64,000 bases of DNA from JAVBNT01 sp031551355 (GTDB lineage Bacteria; Vulcanimicrobiota; CADAWZ01): positions 108,751-172,750 of the forward strand of contig JAVBNT010000009.1 in assembly GCA_031551355.1 (NCBI GenBank), read 5' to 3'. The notes beneath the pieces were generated by a model. That model was not told where the DNA came from. It made no database searches and saw only the letters and a list, made by a program, of their open reading frames with translations. Of this stretch, positions 16,860 to 26,484 are shown one piece after another. A program made the position numbers and the translations under genes. The stretch's first letter is position 1. Each line of letters begins with the position of its first letter.

Positions 16860-19052
16860 TTATGATTTTCTTTGTGTTATGTCATCAAGCAGCGCCGGCA
16901 GTCCTGTTACGATATCCAGAAAGGCATTGACGATGCCGTCTGCAAATTCAGTTCCCTGTCCCTTGAGTATAATCGAGATTGCCTGTTCCGTTGAATAACC
17001 TTTTCTGTAGGGCCTGTCGGTCACAAGCGCATCGTATACGTCGGCAATACCTACAATCATGGCACCCAAAGGAATATCTTCTCCCGACAATCCATCGGGG
17101 TAACCTCTGCCGTTTAATTTTTCATGATGGTATCTTACAAGCGGAATAATGTCCCAGGGAAAATTTATGTCCTGAAGAATTCTTTGTCCTTCTACCGGGT
17201 GCTTTCTCATATAAGCAAACTCTTCATCGGTAAGTGCCGCTTCTTTTCTTATTATATAGTCCGGAATGGCTATTTTTCCGATATCGTGCAGCAAACCGCC
17301 GATTTCGATAACTTCTATTTCCGATTCTGAAACCAGCTCTTCGTTGAGGCTTCTTATATAGGTTGCCAGTTCTTTAGCGATTCTGGATACCCTTACGGAA
17401 TGGTATCTTGTATACGGATCTCTGGCGTCAATAGCATTAGCCAGTGCTTTAACGGTTTCTCTGTAAACACTTCTTATCTGCAGCAGGCTTTCTTCAAGTT
17501 CCTGTCCCTGTTTGGCGTGCGATATTCCTATGGAAGCCAACAGCTGAAGTGTTCCGTAAAGTGCCAGTTCGTCTTCTGAGTTAGGTGTCAGTTCCATCGC
17601 TTTCTGGAATTCGCCTTCGGCATTTTCGAATTCTTTGTTCATTGAAAATGCCGCGCCAAGGCAGAAGTGACCGTATGCGCTGTTGGGGTTTGAATCTACC
17701 GAACGTTTGTATTCGTTGGCGGCTTCGGAAATTTGTCCCGATTTAAACAGGGCCAGACCCAGGTAGTAGTGTGAGTAGGCGTCCTTGGGATTTTCTTCAA
17801 GGACTTTTTGGAATTCCTCGATTGCAAGATCCATATTGCCCAGCTGAAATAATGTTCTGCCGGCGGCATTTCTGAACTTGTTGTCCTTTGGCGCTATTGC
17901 CAGTCCCTGTCTGTATGTTTTTAATGCGTTTTCAAGTTCGCCTATTGCGAACATAGCCTCTGCCAAAGCATATATTGCATAAGTATTATTAGAGTTGAGG
18001 CTCAGGCATTTTCTGAGTTCAATGATTGCCTGCTGGTATTTTTTCTGCTGCGCGTAAATGGCCCCTATATTGTAGTAAATGTCGCTGTCGCCGGGGTCCA
18101 GTTCCGAAGCTGTTTGAAAGAACGAGATCGCTTCCTCCATTTTTCCCAGAGATTTTTTTAGTTCTCCGAGTTTGTAAGCGGCTTCTTTTTGTTTAGGATC
18201 TGCCTTGAGAGCTTTTTCATACTCTGCCGTAGCGTCTTCCATCCTGTACTGTGCATGGTATATGGTTCCCAGTTCAAGCAGGGCCGGAGCAAAGTCAGTT
18301 TTATAGGAAAGCAGTTGTTTAAGCGTTTTTTCCGCCTGATCATAAATTCCCTGACTGGCATATGCTACCGCCAGTTGATAATTGGCTTTCACATACCTTG
18401 GTTTAAGCTGCACCGCTTTTTGAAAGCATGTTATTGACTGCTGTATTTTTCCCAGCTTATAGTGGACCATTCCCAGTTGATACGACGTGTTGGGAAACTG
18501 AGGTCTCATGGAGGCGTCGTTTGAGAAAAACTGTCCGGCTCTCTGAAAGTCGCCGTTTTCAAAAACAGCTATGCCGATGAGATAGTTGATCATATCGAAA
18601 TTGGGATTTATGGCGATACACTTTTGGTAATATTGTATGGCTCTGTCAAGGTTGCCCAGAGCATAGTAGACAAAACCAAGCGTGAAAAATTTTGATGCGG
18701 AGTCCGTTTCGGACTTTTCGTAAATTTCCCAGGCTCTTATTGTTGCCTGTATATTTGATATTGCCGACATATCCACAAGATCAAAGCAGAAATCGCCGTC
18801 TTCATCACTTATATTCTGAAATTCTTTGAGGGCGTAGATATAACCGTTACTTCTGGAGTATATCATTGCCAGAATGTATCTGGCGGTATGGAAGGCAGGG
18901 TTCAGAGTCAGAGCTCGTTCCAGACAGAAAATGGAGCGCTGCAATTCATTTTCGTCCAGATAGAGAATTCCCAGTTGAAAAAAAGACTGATGGTCTTTAG
19001 GGTTTTCGGCTACGGTACGCTCGAGTCGTCTTATGGTTGGCTCGTTTCTCAT
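16860..19052 (-). CDS. TPR-repeat protein with C-terminal HD-GYP domain
   Basis: 730 residues. About fourteen tetratricopeptide repeats fill roughly residues 15-510, with typical pairs such as YYNIGAIYAQQKKYQQAI. The C-terminal HD-GYP domain has LLHDIGK (HD near residue 590), the HxxxxGxGYPDGL element (HHEKLNGRGYPDGL) and VGIADVYDALVTDRPYR. Such domains hydrolyse cyclic di-GMP; the TPR part would sense or bind a partner. Start: GGAGG lies 5 nt before ATG 19052 (an adjacent TTG at 19055 is in frame). First gene of the ftsY operon, divergent from a GT2 polysaccharide synthase gene. Confidence 0.88.
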   Translation of the reverse strand: MRNEPTIRRLERTVAENPKDHQSFFQLGILYLDENELQRSIFCLERALTLNPAFHTARYILAMIYSRSNGYIYALKEFQNISDEDGDFCFDLVDMSAISNIQATIRAWEIYEKSETDSASKFFTLGFVYYALGNLDRAIQYYQKCIAINPNFDMINYLIGIAVFENGDFQRAGQFFSNDASMRPQFPNTSYQLGMVHYKLGKIQQSITCFQKAVQLKPRYVKANYQLAVAYASQGIYDQAEKTLKQLLSYKTDFAPALLELGTIYHAQYRMEDATAEYEKALKADPKQKEAAYKLGELKKSLGKMEEAISFFQTASELDPGDSDIYYNIGAIYAQQKKYQQAIIELRKCLSLNSNNTYAIYALAEAMFAIGELENALKTYRQGLAIAPKDNKFRNAAGRTLFQLGNMDLAIEEFQKVLEENPKDAYSHYYLGLALFKSGQISEAANEYKRSVDSNPNSAYGHFCLGAAFSMNKEFENAEGEFQKAMELTPNSEDELALYGTLQLLASIGISHAKQGQELEESLLQIRSVYRETVKALANAIDARDPYTRYHSVRVSRIAKELATYIRSLNEELVSESEIEVIEIGGLLHDIGKIAIPDYIIRKEAALTDEEFAYMRKHPVEGQRILQDINFPWDIIPLVRYHHEKLNGRGYPDGLSGEDIPLGAMIVGIADVYDALVTDRPYRKGYSTEQAISIILKGQGTEFADGIVNAFLDIVTGLPALLDDITQRKS

Positions 19053-19467
19053 CAATGCCTCCGAAGGGCTTACGCAAAATTGTTGATTTTATGACAATAT
19101 CATCTTCCATGTTACTTTGTTTATGTCGTCGTTGAAGCTGTTTTCATAACCTGTCTTTTAACTTTTTATTCCTTTTCGCTTGGGATATATCCTTTTTGTA
19201 TTGTTGTTAAATATAGTGTATGCTTGCCATTACATTTTATCCGCGGATGTTTTTGAACGGGAGTGTTGGTGAGTTATAATTTAAAGGTCAGAAGGAGATT
19301 TATCTCTGTTGTCTAAAATATTTCTGTCTTAATAATATGATTTGGAATTTGATTTATCTTGATTTAGCGATAAATAATGATTCAATGAGTCATTATTGTT
19401 TTTTATTTTAGCAAGTGTTTCTGTATAAATATTGTTGATGCGATTGTATTTCAAGAGGATTTTTATC
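19053..19467. other. Divergent intergenic region with A+T-rich palindrome
   Basis: No gene seen. It holds the promoters of the HD-GYP operon (leftward) and of the glycosyltransferase (rightward). AATAATGA (19373-19380) and TCATTATT (19390-19397) form an inverted repeat about 70 nt before the glycosyltransferase start, followed by a T-rich run; it may be an operator or a weak leader terminator. Confidence 0.4.
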
Positions 19468-20835
19468 ATGCTGCAGATGGATGAAAAACTTCAGGATGTT
19501 CCGCCGGGCGTTTCCTTCAGTGAGCAGAAACGTGCCCGCCGTGCCTGGTTTTGCGGCTTTATTACTGTTGCCGTATTTTTAATCTTTGTTTTAATTTATA
19601 CTTTTTATATACGTGATCTAACATTATATCAGCTTTCCATTTTGCTGATCTCTCTTTATACAATGGGTACTATGAGCATCAGTCTTGTATTCAGGGAAAA
19701 AAACAAGCCGGCACTGAATGACTCTTTTCTTCCTTTTGTATCCATTATTGTACCGGCAAAAAACGAGGAAAAGGTTATCGAGGAGACCGTAAGATCGCTG
19801 TTTAAAATAAATTACGAAAAAGGCGGATCGGTGAATTACGAGGTTATCATTGTTGACGATAATTCTTCCGATTCAACGTACGCAATTCTTGAAAAACTTA
19901 AAGAGGAGTTTCCTTCTCTTGTCCCGTTAAAAAGAGTTGGCGGCACTAAGGGGAAATCTGCCGTATTAAATTATGCCGTTCCTTTTTCAAAAGGTGAAAT
20001 AATAGCTATATTTGATGCGGACTCAAGGGTTGAACCTGACTTTCTGTCCAAATCCGTTCCTTATTTCCATAACGACTCTATTGTCGGCGTTCAGGGAAGG
20101 GTCAGAATATTGAACGCCAATGATAATCTGCTTACAAAATTTCAGGATGATGAATTTTCTGTTTTCGCCCATATGCTGCAATTGTCGAAATCAATGTACG
20201 GGGGCGTTATGCAGCTTGCCGGGAACGGCCAGCTTACGAGAAAGGCCGCGCTTATTGCCGTTGGCGGATGGAATGAAAAATCAGCGACCGACGATCAGGA
20301 TCTGACCATGCAGTTCCTTCTTAAAGGACAATTTATACAATACGCCCCGAATTCAATTGTATGGCAGGAAGCAATCGTCAGTTCAATACCGTTTTTGCGA
20401 CAGCGTATACGTTGGGCCGAAGGAATGCTCAGGTGTATTTTTGATTATTTTTATTGCGTTGTTTTTAGCCGCACACTTTCCTTTATTCAGAAAATTGACG
20501 GACTGGCCGGGCTCATGCGTATAGTTGCCACTTTGGTCGTATGGATAGGCTACATACAGATACTGACCGTTTACTTTCTTAAGTTAAGCTATGTCTGTTT
20601 TGTGCCGCTTGCCGTTTTCAGCAATATAATGCTTGTTCCCGTTTTTGCCTTTGCCATGGGCGGAGGGCTTTTAAAGTTTTCGGATAAACCGTCAATAAAA
20701 GATATTTTTCGGGTTCCTTTGTATTGGGTCTACAATGTTTTTTGGCTTTTTGCGGCTCCTGTCGGTTTTGTAAACTGTATAAAAAACCGGGATACCATAG
20801 AATGGGATAAAACGGAGCATACCGGCACAAATTGA
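19468..20835 (+). CDS. Processive family 2 glycosyltransferase, membrane-bound
   Basis: 455 residues from ATG 19468 (AAGAGG 9 nt upstream; the longer frame from 19432 lacks such a site). Two N-terminal membrane helices (31-45, 53-73), a cytoplasmic GT-A domain with VDDNSSDST (129-137), DADS (183-186), TDDQDL (274-279) and RQRIRW (311-316), then three or four C-terminal helices. The D, DxD, D, (Q/R)xxRW set defines processive beta-glycosyltransferases such as PgaC/IcaA, HasA and BcsA that polymerise and export a polysaccharide. The exact sugar cannot be read. It lacks a PilZ domain, but a c-di-GMP phosphodiesterase gene is divergent from it. Confidence 0.85.
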   Translation: MLQMDEKLQDVPPGVSFSEQKRARRAWFCGFITVAVFLIFVLIYTFYIRDLTLYQLSILLISLYTMGTMSISLVFREKNKPALNDSFLPFVSIIVPAKNEEKVIEETVRSLFKINYEKGGSVNYEVIIVDDNSSDSTYAILEKLKEEFPSLVPLKRVGGTKGKSAVLNYAVPFSKGEIIAIFDADSRVEPDFLSKSVPYFHNDSIVGVQGRVRILNANDNLLTKFQDDEFSVFAHMLQLSKSMYGGVMQLAGNGQLTRKAALIAVGGWNEKSATDDQDLTMQFLLKGQFIQYAPNSIVWQEAIVSSIPFLRQRIRWAEGMLRCIFDYFYCVVFSRTLSFIQKIDGLAGLMRIVATLVVWIGYIQILTVYFLKLSYVCFVPLAVFSNIMLVPVFAFAMGGGLLKFSDKPSIKDIFRVPLYWVYNVFWLFAAPVGFVNCIKNRDTIEWDKTEHTGTN

Positions 20836-20901
20836 ATGGAAAAATTGAAAACAATGTTTTGAAACACTGATAAATTTAAAAAAATTAACATTTTTTTTAC
20901 A

Positions 20902-20949
20902 ATTGTTAACAATCTTGATGTTTACGAAAGAGTCAAAATAGGTGATAAT
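20902..20949 (+). promoter_or_regulatory. Probable promoter and palindrome for 20987 gene
   Basis: TTTACG (20921-20926) and GATAAT (20944-20949) are 17 nt apart, a fair sigma-70 pair 37 nt before the start codon. The perfect palindrome ATTGTTAACAAT lies immediately upstream and may bind a regulator. Confidence 0.4.
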
Positions 20950-20986
20950 ATAGATAGAGTATAGCCCAAAAAGGAGGGTTTCGATA

Positions 20987-21757
20987 ATGAACGTAAATGT
21001 TCATAACACAATTTCAATGGTTTCTTCGATGGTAGGTGTTCCGCATAGCAGTGGAGGAGCCAAACAAATAGCTAAAGATCAGGCTCAGTCGGAAAAATCG
21101 TCTTTAGATCGTGACGCTTCTGTTGATGGAGAGGGTGAGGAAGGCGTTTCCGAAGGCGAGGAATCGTCTTATCATAAGCCTAAAGCTCAGGCCGGTCAGG
21201 CAAACAGCGCTCAGTCAAAACAACAGGCTGCGGCGGCAAGCAGGCGCAGAATTTCCGAAGAAACTCTTGTAAAGAATGAATCGGAAGATTCTAAGACGGA
21301 GGAAACCGGAAAAACCGCTCAGGCAGGTCAGGCAGGAAAATCTTCTTCTACGGCTGCTCAAAAAGGCACCGGATTTCTTGATACTTCCAGGTTGATCCAG
21401 CAAAAATTTACGGAAACAAAAGAAGCTCAGCAGGATTCTGCTAAGCAGAGACCGGATGTACAGAGAAAGCAGTTTGCCGAAAACCTGAAAAAGTGGGTTC
21501 AGCTTGAATATAATCAATATTCAAAGGGTACGGATCCTCTTTACACAAGACGTAATTTAAGAGAAATACTGAATGCGCTTGGTGATCAGAACACCAAAAC
21601 TCAAAAAACGTCTTCAAAGGAAGATTCCACCGGTAAGAGTCAGGTAGGATTCAGTAAGTTTAATAAGTATAATATCACACAGGCGTCTAATGCGCTGAGA
21701 ATATTTGAGGAAATACCTTCACCGGAAGATAACCTCAGTTATGATCTCGTGGCCTAG
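20987..21757 (+). CDS. Disordered, low-complexity protein of unknown function
   Basis: 256 residues behind AAGGAGGG. No signal peptide or membrane helix. Residues 25-130 are rich in S, E, Q, A, K and G and look disordered. A more ordered part near residues 140-215 (KQFAENLKKWVQLEYNQY and LYTRRNLREILNALGD) is helical. It could be a scaffold or a secreted/structural protein, for instance like flagellar-hook-length-type or polar proteins, but I do not recognise it. Stands alone between the glycosyltransferase and polA, with a promoter-like element in front and a terminator behind. Confidence 0.65.
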   Translation: MNVNVHNTISMVSSMVGVPHSSGGAKQIAKDQAQSEKSSLDRDASVDGEGEEGVSEGEESSYHKPKAQAGQANSAQSKQQAAAASRRRISEETLVKNESEDSKTEETGKTAQAGQAGKSSSTAAQKGTGFLDTSRLIQQKFTETKEAQQDSAKQRPDVQRKQFAENLKKWVQLEYNQYSKGTDPLYTRRNLREILNALGDQNTKTQKTSSKEDSTGKSQVGFSKFNKYNITQASNALRIFEEIPSPEDNLSYDLVA

Positions 21758-21781
21758 AATCTGTAGAGCTGAAATTTTTGT

Positions 21782-21809
21782 GGGCACGGTTATCCGTGCC
21801 CATTTTTTA
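21782..21809 (+). terminator. Rho-independent terminator
   Basis: GGGCACGG (21782-21789) pairs perfectly with CCGTGCCC (21794-21801) over a 4-nt loop, followed by six T. Confidence 0.9.
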
Positions 21810-21826
21810 TATGGAGTGTAGCCGGT

Positions 21827-24409
21827 ATGAAATTAGTAAATGGTGCGTTATTCGAGTCGGGTAATCTTATTTTGATTGATGGCCATGGTCTGGCTTACCG
21901 GGCTTTTTATGCTATGCCTGAGCTTGAAAATTCCAAGCGCGATAAAATAGGAGCAGTTTATGGTTTCCTCAATATGCTGGTGCGTATTTTTGAGGAATTT
22001 TCCCCCGCCTTTGCCGCTGTTTCGTTTGACAAGGAGCTGCCGGCGGAAAGATTGTCGATTTATAAGGATTACAAGGCTAAGCGGCAGAAAATGCCGGAAT
22101 CGCTGGCCGGACAGTTTCAATATATAGAAGAGCTTCTTTCCATTCTCGGTATACCGGTTGTCGTAACAAAAGATCACGAAGCTGATGATTGTATCGGAGC
22201 CGTTGCCGAAGACGCGCAGAAAAAGGGGCTTGACGTTCTGATCGTCAGTGGTGACAAGGATTTCCTGCAGCTTGTTTCCCCCGGTATAAAAGTAGTTTTC
22301 CCGCAAAAAGGTTTTGCCAGGTTCACTGTTTATGATGAAAAAGCAGTTCATGATGAATTTGGATTTGAACCTGTTTTTATTTCCGATTATAAAGCCCTTG
22401 CCGGAGATTCTTCCGACAATATACCCGGGGCGGCCGGTATTGGCGCCGTCACGGCTAAAAAGCTTGTTTCCGCTTATGGAAACATCGAAAATATACTTGC
22501 CAATGTTGGTGAGCTTCCCGCCAAAACCAGGAAACTCGTTGAAGATTCCAGAGATTCTATTTTACTAAGTAAGAAACTTGCGAAAATAAAGACTGCTCTG
22601 CCGCTTTATTTTGAAGAATCTTCCATGAAAGTCAAGGAAATTGATAATGATCGGCTTTTTGCTTTTCTAAGAAAGATGGAATTCAGATCCTTTTTGAAAA
22701 AATATTTCCCCGGCAGGAGCGACGGTTCCGAAGAAGCGCCGGTCAATAAGGCGTCTGCCGATTCTTTTTGCTGCCACGTTAACAGCGATGATTTGTGTGT
22801 TCATTACAGTGATTTTTCCCCGGCGTCTTTTTCTCTTTATGCCAGCGACGGATACTCACTTAACCTTTCGTCCGACAGGCAGCGTAATGCCGGGATTTTA
22901 TCGGACTTTTGTGAACATATAAAAAAATACCGGCTGTGCGGGTTTGATCTGAAAGTACTATTCCGGAAATTGATTGCGCATGGAATCGCTCTTCCTGAGA
23001 ATTTTTTTGATATTGCCCTTGCTTCGTATATGCTGGAACCATCCGATTTGTCGCAGGATTTTTTGAGGGTTTATGAGCGTGTTACCGGCAATTTTATTGA
23101 TTCTGAAAACCTTTCTTCCGAAAAAAAGGCTGCCATGACCGCGCAGTGTGTACCTTTGCTGGAAAAATCGCTGCAAAAAAACGGTATGCAGGATGTTTTT
23201 TGCAGTCAGGAACAGCCTTTGCTTCCTGTGCTTGCCAGAATGGAGCATTATGGTATTTACTGCGATCGTCAGGAACTTTTTACGTTGTCGGAATCGTTTA
23301 ATCAAAAACTTGATACGCTGGAGGAACAGATTTATACAATTGCCGGGGAAAAGTTTAATATAAATTCTCCTAAACAGCTGGGATACATACTGTTTGAAAA
23401 ACTTCAGCTTCCCGGCGGTAAAAAACCGTCCACAAATCACGAGACGCTATTGTCGCTGATGCCTTATTCCCCGCTTATACCGCTATTGCTGGATTACAAG
23501 GAGCTGAAGAAACTTCTGTCGACTTATGCGGAAAAACTGCCTGAGCTGATAAACCCGGAAACGGGACGTATTCACACTACGTTTACTTCAAGAAAAACGG
23601 CAACCGGCAGATTGGCTTCGAGCGAGCCTAATTTGCAGAATATACCGACGCGAACAGCCTGGGGAAAACAAATAAGAGCGGCTTTCAAACCGAAAGAGGC
23701 CGGGAAAATTTTCCTGAGTGCGGACTATTCGCAGATCGAGCTGAGGCTTATGGCCCACTTTGCCGATGACGAAAAAATGATCAAGTCTTTTGAGCAGGGG
23801 GTTGATATACATTCAATAACAGCAGCGGAAATATTCGGCGCCGAGCTTTCAGCCGTGACGGAGAATATGAGGCGCAAGGCAAAGGAAATTAATTTCGGCA
23901 TTCTTTACGGAATGTCCGCACATGGCCTGTCACAGAGAATATCTGTAGATATGAAAGAGGCAAAAAGCTATATAGAGCGTTATTTTAACCGCTTTCCATC
24001 GGTAGAGTCATTTATAAACCGGGTTATAGCCGAAGCTTATGACAACGGATTTGTCACTACTATAATGGGACGCAAACGATGGGTTCCCGATTTGAAAAGC
24101 AGGAATGTTAACCTGCAGAAAGCCGCGCAGCGGGTAGCGGTGAATACGGTTATTCAAGGCTCCGCAGCCGATATAATAAAACTTGCGATGATCCGGACCG
24201 ATGACTTTATGACACGGGAAGGACTTGAAGCGAAAATGTTGCTGCAAATACATGATGAATTGTTGTTTGAACTGCCCGAGCATGAGCTTGCCGATTTGGT
24301 CATGCTTGTCAGAAAATCTATGGAAAAAATAATGGATTTAAGGGTTCCTTTAAATATTAACATTGAAAAAGGTAAAAACTGGTCTGAAATGGAATTAATA
24401 GAGGATTAA
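21827..24409 (+). CDS. polA: DNA polymerase I
   Basis: 860 residues. Repairs gaps and removes Okazaki primers. An N-terminal 5'-3' nuclease of about 300 residues carries DGHGLAYRAFYAM, VVTKDHEADDCIGA and VSGDKDFLQLV. The middle domain (about 310-430) shows none of the DxE...D exonuclease residues of the proofreading site and is therefore probably inactive, as in Bacillus and Thermus enzymes. The polymerase domain has ADYSQIELRLMAHF (motif A), RRKAKEINFGILYGMS (motif B, O helix) and LLQIHDELLFELP (motif C). Start ATG 21827 behind GGAG; the transcript begins after a strong terminator. Confidence 0.95.
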   Translation: MKLVNGALFESGNLILIDGHGLAYRAFYAMPELENSKRDKIGAVYGFLNMLVRIFEEFSPAFAAVSFDKELPAERLSIYKDYKAKRQKMPESLAGQFQYIEELLSILGIPVVVTKDHEADDCIGAVAEDAQKKGLDVLIVSGDKDFLQLVSPGIKVVFPQKGFARFTVYDEKAVHDEFGFEPVFISDYKALAGDSSDNIPGAAGIGAVTAKKLVSAYGNIENILANVGELPAKTRKLVEDSRDSILLSKKLAKIKTALPLYFEESSMKVKEIDNDRLFAFLRKMEFRSFLKKYFPGRSDGSEEAPVNKASADSFCCHVNSDDLCVHYSDFSPASFSLYASDGYSLNLSSDRQRNAGILSDFCEHIKKYRLCGFDLKVLFRKLIAHGIALPENFFDIALASYMLEPSDLSQDFLRVYERVTGNFIDSENLSSEKKAAMTAQCVPLLEKSLQKNGMQDVFCSQEQPLLPVLARMEHYGIYCDRQELFTLSESFNQKLDTLEEQIYTIAGEKFNINSPKQLGYILFEKLQLPGGKKPSTNHETLLSLMPYSPLIPLLLDYKELKKLLSTYAEKLPELINPETGRIHTTFTSRKTATGRLASSEPNLQNIPTRTAWGKQIRAAFKPKEAGKIFLSADYSQIELRLMAHFADDEKMIKSFEQGVDIHSITAAEIFGAELSAVTENMRRKAKEINFGILYGMSAHGLSQRISVDMKEAKSYIERYFNRFPSVESFINRVIAEAYDNGFVTTIMGRKRWVPDLKSRNVNLQKAAQRVAVNTVIQGSAADIIKLAMIRTDDFMTREGLEAKMLLQIHDELLFELPEHELADLVMLVRKSMEKIMDLRVPLNINIEKGKNWSEMELIED

Positions 24410-24502
24410 CGTCACATCGGCGGTTTTTGTTTTTGTGGCCGCTGTTTGCCGTAAATATTGCTGGTGTCCTTAATTGGACTTCGATTGAAAGGAGCATTAC
24501 TA

Positions 24503-25801
24503 ATGGATAGCACTCATCAGACTAACGCAGATAATCTTGCAAACCAACTGGAGACGACTTCTATGGCCGATATGGAGTCATATGAAAGTTCTTTTAAGTC
24601 AATAAAAGTTGGCGATTATATACAGGGGAAAATCGGCAAGATTGATAACGAAGGCATATTGGTTGATCTGGGGGGAAAGACCGATGGATTTATTCCTGCG
24701 AATGAGATTTCGGACAATTACTCCGCATCATCCGCTTCTAATTTAAAAGTTGGTGATACAGTGGATGTTGTTGTTATCCATAAAAAAGGCGGGGAAGGTG
24801 AAGTTCTTCTTTCCAAGAAGCGCGCAGACCGTGAACTTGGATGGAAACGAGTTGTAGACGCTTATGAAAAAGGCGAAATTATAACAGCGACATGCACTGA
24901 AGCCGTTAAGGGCGGGATCATTGTCGATATCGGCGTCAGAGGATTCGTTCCGGCTTCCCACGCGGATATCAGACCGGTAAGAGAGCTTACCGATCTTATG
25001 GGCGAGGAAATGCGCCTTAAAATAGTTGAGCTTGACCCTGTAAAGAGGAAAGTAGTTCTTTCCAGAAGGATTGTTTTGGAAGCTGAAAGGGAGCATTCCC
25101 GTGAAGCCGTGTTCTCATCAATACGCGAAGGCGAAATCCGCCATGGCAGAGTCGAAAGAATTGCTACTTTCGGGGCTTTTGTCAACCTTGGCGGCATTGA
25201 CGGACTCATTCATATTTCCGAACTCTCCTGGAAGAGAGTCAACACCCCTGCCGATGTCGTTTCCGTTGGCGATATGGTCGACGTACTTGTCCTTAAGGTT
25301 GAGCCGGAGAAAAATAAAATATCCCTTAGCCTCAGACAGGCAAAGCCGGATCCATGGATTGTTGCCGAAGAGAAATTCCCTGTCGGATCAAAATCCGAAG
25401 GCGTAGTGACCAAGCTTGCGAAAAACTATGCGTTTATAGAGCTTATGGACGGTATTGAAGGCCTTATTCCTATATCGGAAATATCTGAAGAGAGAATAGC
25501 TTCTCCGGCGGATAAACTTGCACTTGGACAGACGGTAACCGTAAGGGTGCTTGAGGTCAAGGGTAACGACAGAAGAATGCTTCTCTCAATGAAGGAACCT
25601 CAGGCACAGGCAGCTGCCAGGCCTCAGATAAAGAATGAGTTTGAAGGTTATGTTGATGAAAAACCATCAGCTTTTACGATTGGTGATATGATCAGAAGTA
25701 AAGAAGGCAAGACGATTCAGGATGTTGTTGCCGGGACACAGGAAGCTGCTGTTAAACCTGCGGCTGCAGTTACAGCTGAACCTGCTCAGGAAAAGAGCTA
25801 A
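24503..25801 (+). CDS. rpsA: S1 RNA-binding protein, 30S ribosomal protein S1 type
   Basis: 432 residues from ATG 24503, which has AAAGGAG 8 nt upstream. Four consecutive S1 domains: near residues 35-105 (VGDYIQGKIGKIDNEGILVD), 120-190, 205-275 (HGRVERIATFGAFVNLGG) and 290-362, then an alanine-rich tail. With four domains it resembles the shorter S1 proteins of many non-proteobacteria rather than the six-domain E. coli form. Helps mRNA binding on the 30S subunit. Follows polA by about 95 bp and is closed by a terminator. Confidence 0.9.
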   Translation: MDSTHQTNADNLANQLETTSMADMESYESSFKSIKVGDYIQGKIGKIDNEGILVDLGGKTDGFIPANEISDNYSASSASNLKVGDTVDVVVIHKKGGEGEVLLSKKRADRELGWKRVVDAYEKGEIITATCTEAVKGGIIVDIGVRGFVPASHADIRPVRELTDLMGEEMRLKIVELDPVKRKVVLSRRIVLEAEREHSREAVFSSIREGEIRHGRVERIATFGAFVNLGGIDGLIHISELSWKRVNTPADVVSVGDMVDVLVLKVEPEKNKISLSLRQAKPDPWIVAEEKFPVGSKSEGVVTKLAKNYAFIELMDGIEGLIPISEISEERIASPADKLALGQTVTVRVLEVKGNDRRMLLSMKEPQAQAAARPQIKNEFEGYVDEKPSAFTIGDMIRSKEGKTIQDVVAGTQEAAVKPAAAVTAEPAQEKS

Positions 25802-25831
25802 TACTTATTCCTATTTTTCTGATTTAATGAT

Positions 25832-25863
25832 AAGGGGCATGAATTTTTCTTGTCCCCTTTTTT
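25832..25863 (+). terminator. Rho-independent terminator after rpsA
   Basis: AAGGGG (25832-25837) pairs with CCCCTT (25854-25859), with a 16-nt loop, and a T run follows. Confidence 0.75.
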
Positions 25864-25896
25864 ATACCTGATACTGAAAAAATGTGGTAATCGTTT

Positions 25897-26484
25897 ATGG
25901 TTATAGGCATTTTAGGAGGCGTTGCTTCCGGAAAAAGTTTTGTTTTGTCGGTTTTTGCAAAACTCGGCGTTCCTGTTTTATCAGCGGACAGCGTCTATCA
26001 TGAACTTATTTTACCGCAAAGACCTTTATGGAAGCGCGTTGTAGGCGAGTGGGGCGTGAAGATTCTCGGTGAAGACGGTCAAATAGACCGGAAAGAGCTG
26101 GGCAGGATTGTTTTTTCTTCAAAAAAAGAGCTTGAGAAACTTAACTCAATCACTCACCCCGCTATCGTGGATGCTCTGAAGAAGAAATTAAATGAGCTTT
26201 CGGCTGCAGTAGTTGCCGTGGAAGCGCCTGTTTTAATAGAATCCGGCCGCGGCGGGTTTGCCGATCAGATTTTGGTTGTGGATTTGCCATGTGAGCTTCA
26301 ACTCGGGCGTCTTATGGCAAGAGGCGGTCTGACAAGGCAGCAGGCCCTGTCACGTATCAGCTCGCAGGTAACGAGGGAAGAAAGGCTGCGTCTTGCAGAT
26401 AAAATAATTGACAACAGCCGTACATTTGAGGAAACGGAAGCTCAGATAGCAGATTATTTAAAGGAGATTAACAATAGGCTATGA
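25897..26484 (+). CDS. coaE: Dephospho-CoA kinase
   Basis: 195 residues; the last step of coenzyme A synthesis, phosphorylating the ribose 3' hydroxyl of dephospho-CoA with ATP. P-loop GGVASGKS (7-14), the following LSADSVYHEL (Asp that deprotonates the substrate) and LTRQQALSRISSQ (lid region) are all visible. The gene overlaps the next one by 4 bp (ATGA), which suggests translational coupling. Confidence 0.93.
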   Translation: MVIGILGGVASGKSFVLSVFAKLGVPVLSADSVYHELILPQRPLWKRVVGEWGVKILGEDGQIDRKELGRIVFSSKKELEKLNSITHPAIVDALKKKLNELSAAVVAVEAPVLIESGRGGFADQILVVDLPCELQLGRLMARGGLTRQQALSRISSQVTREERLRLADKIIDNSRTFEETEAQIADYLKEINNRL

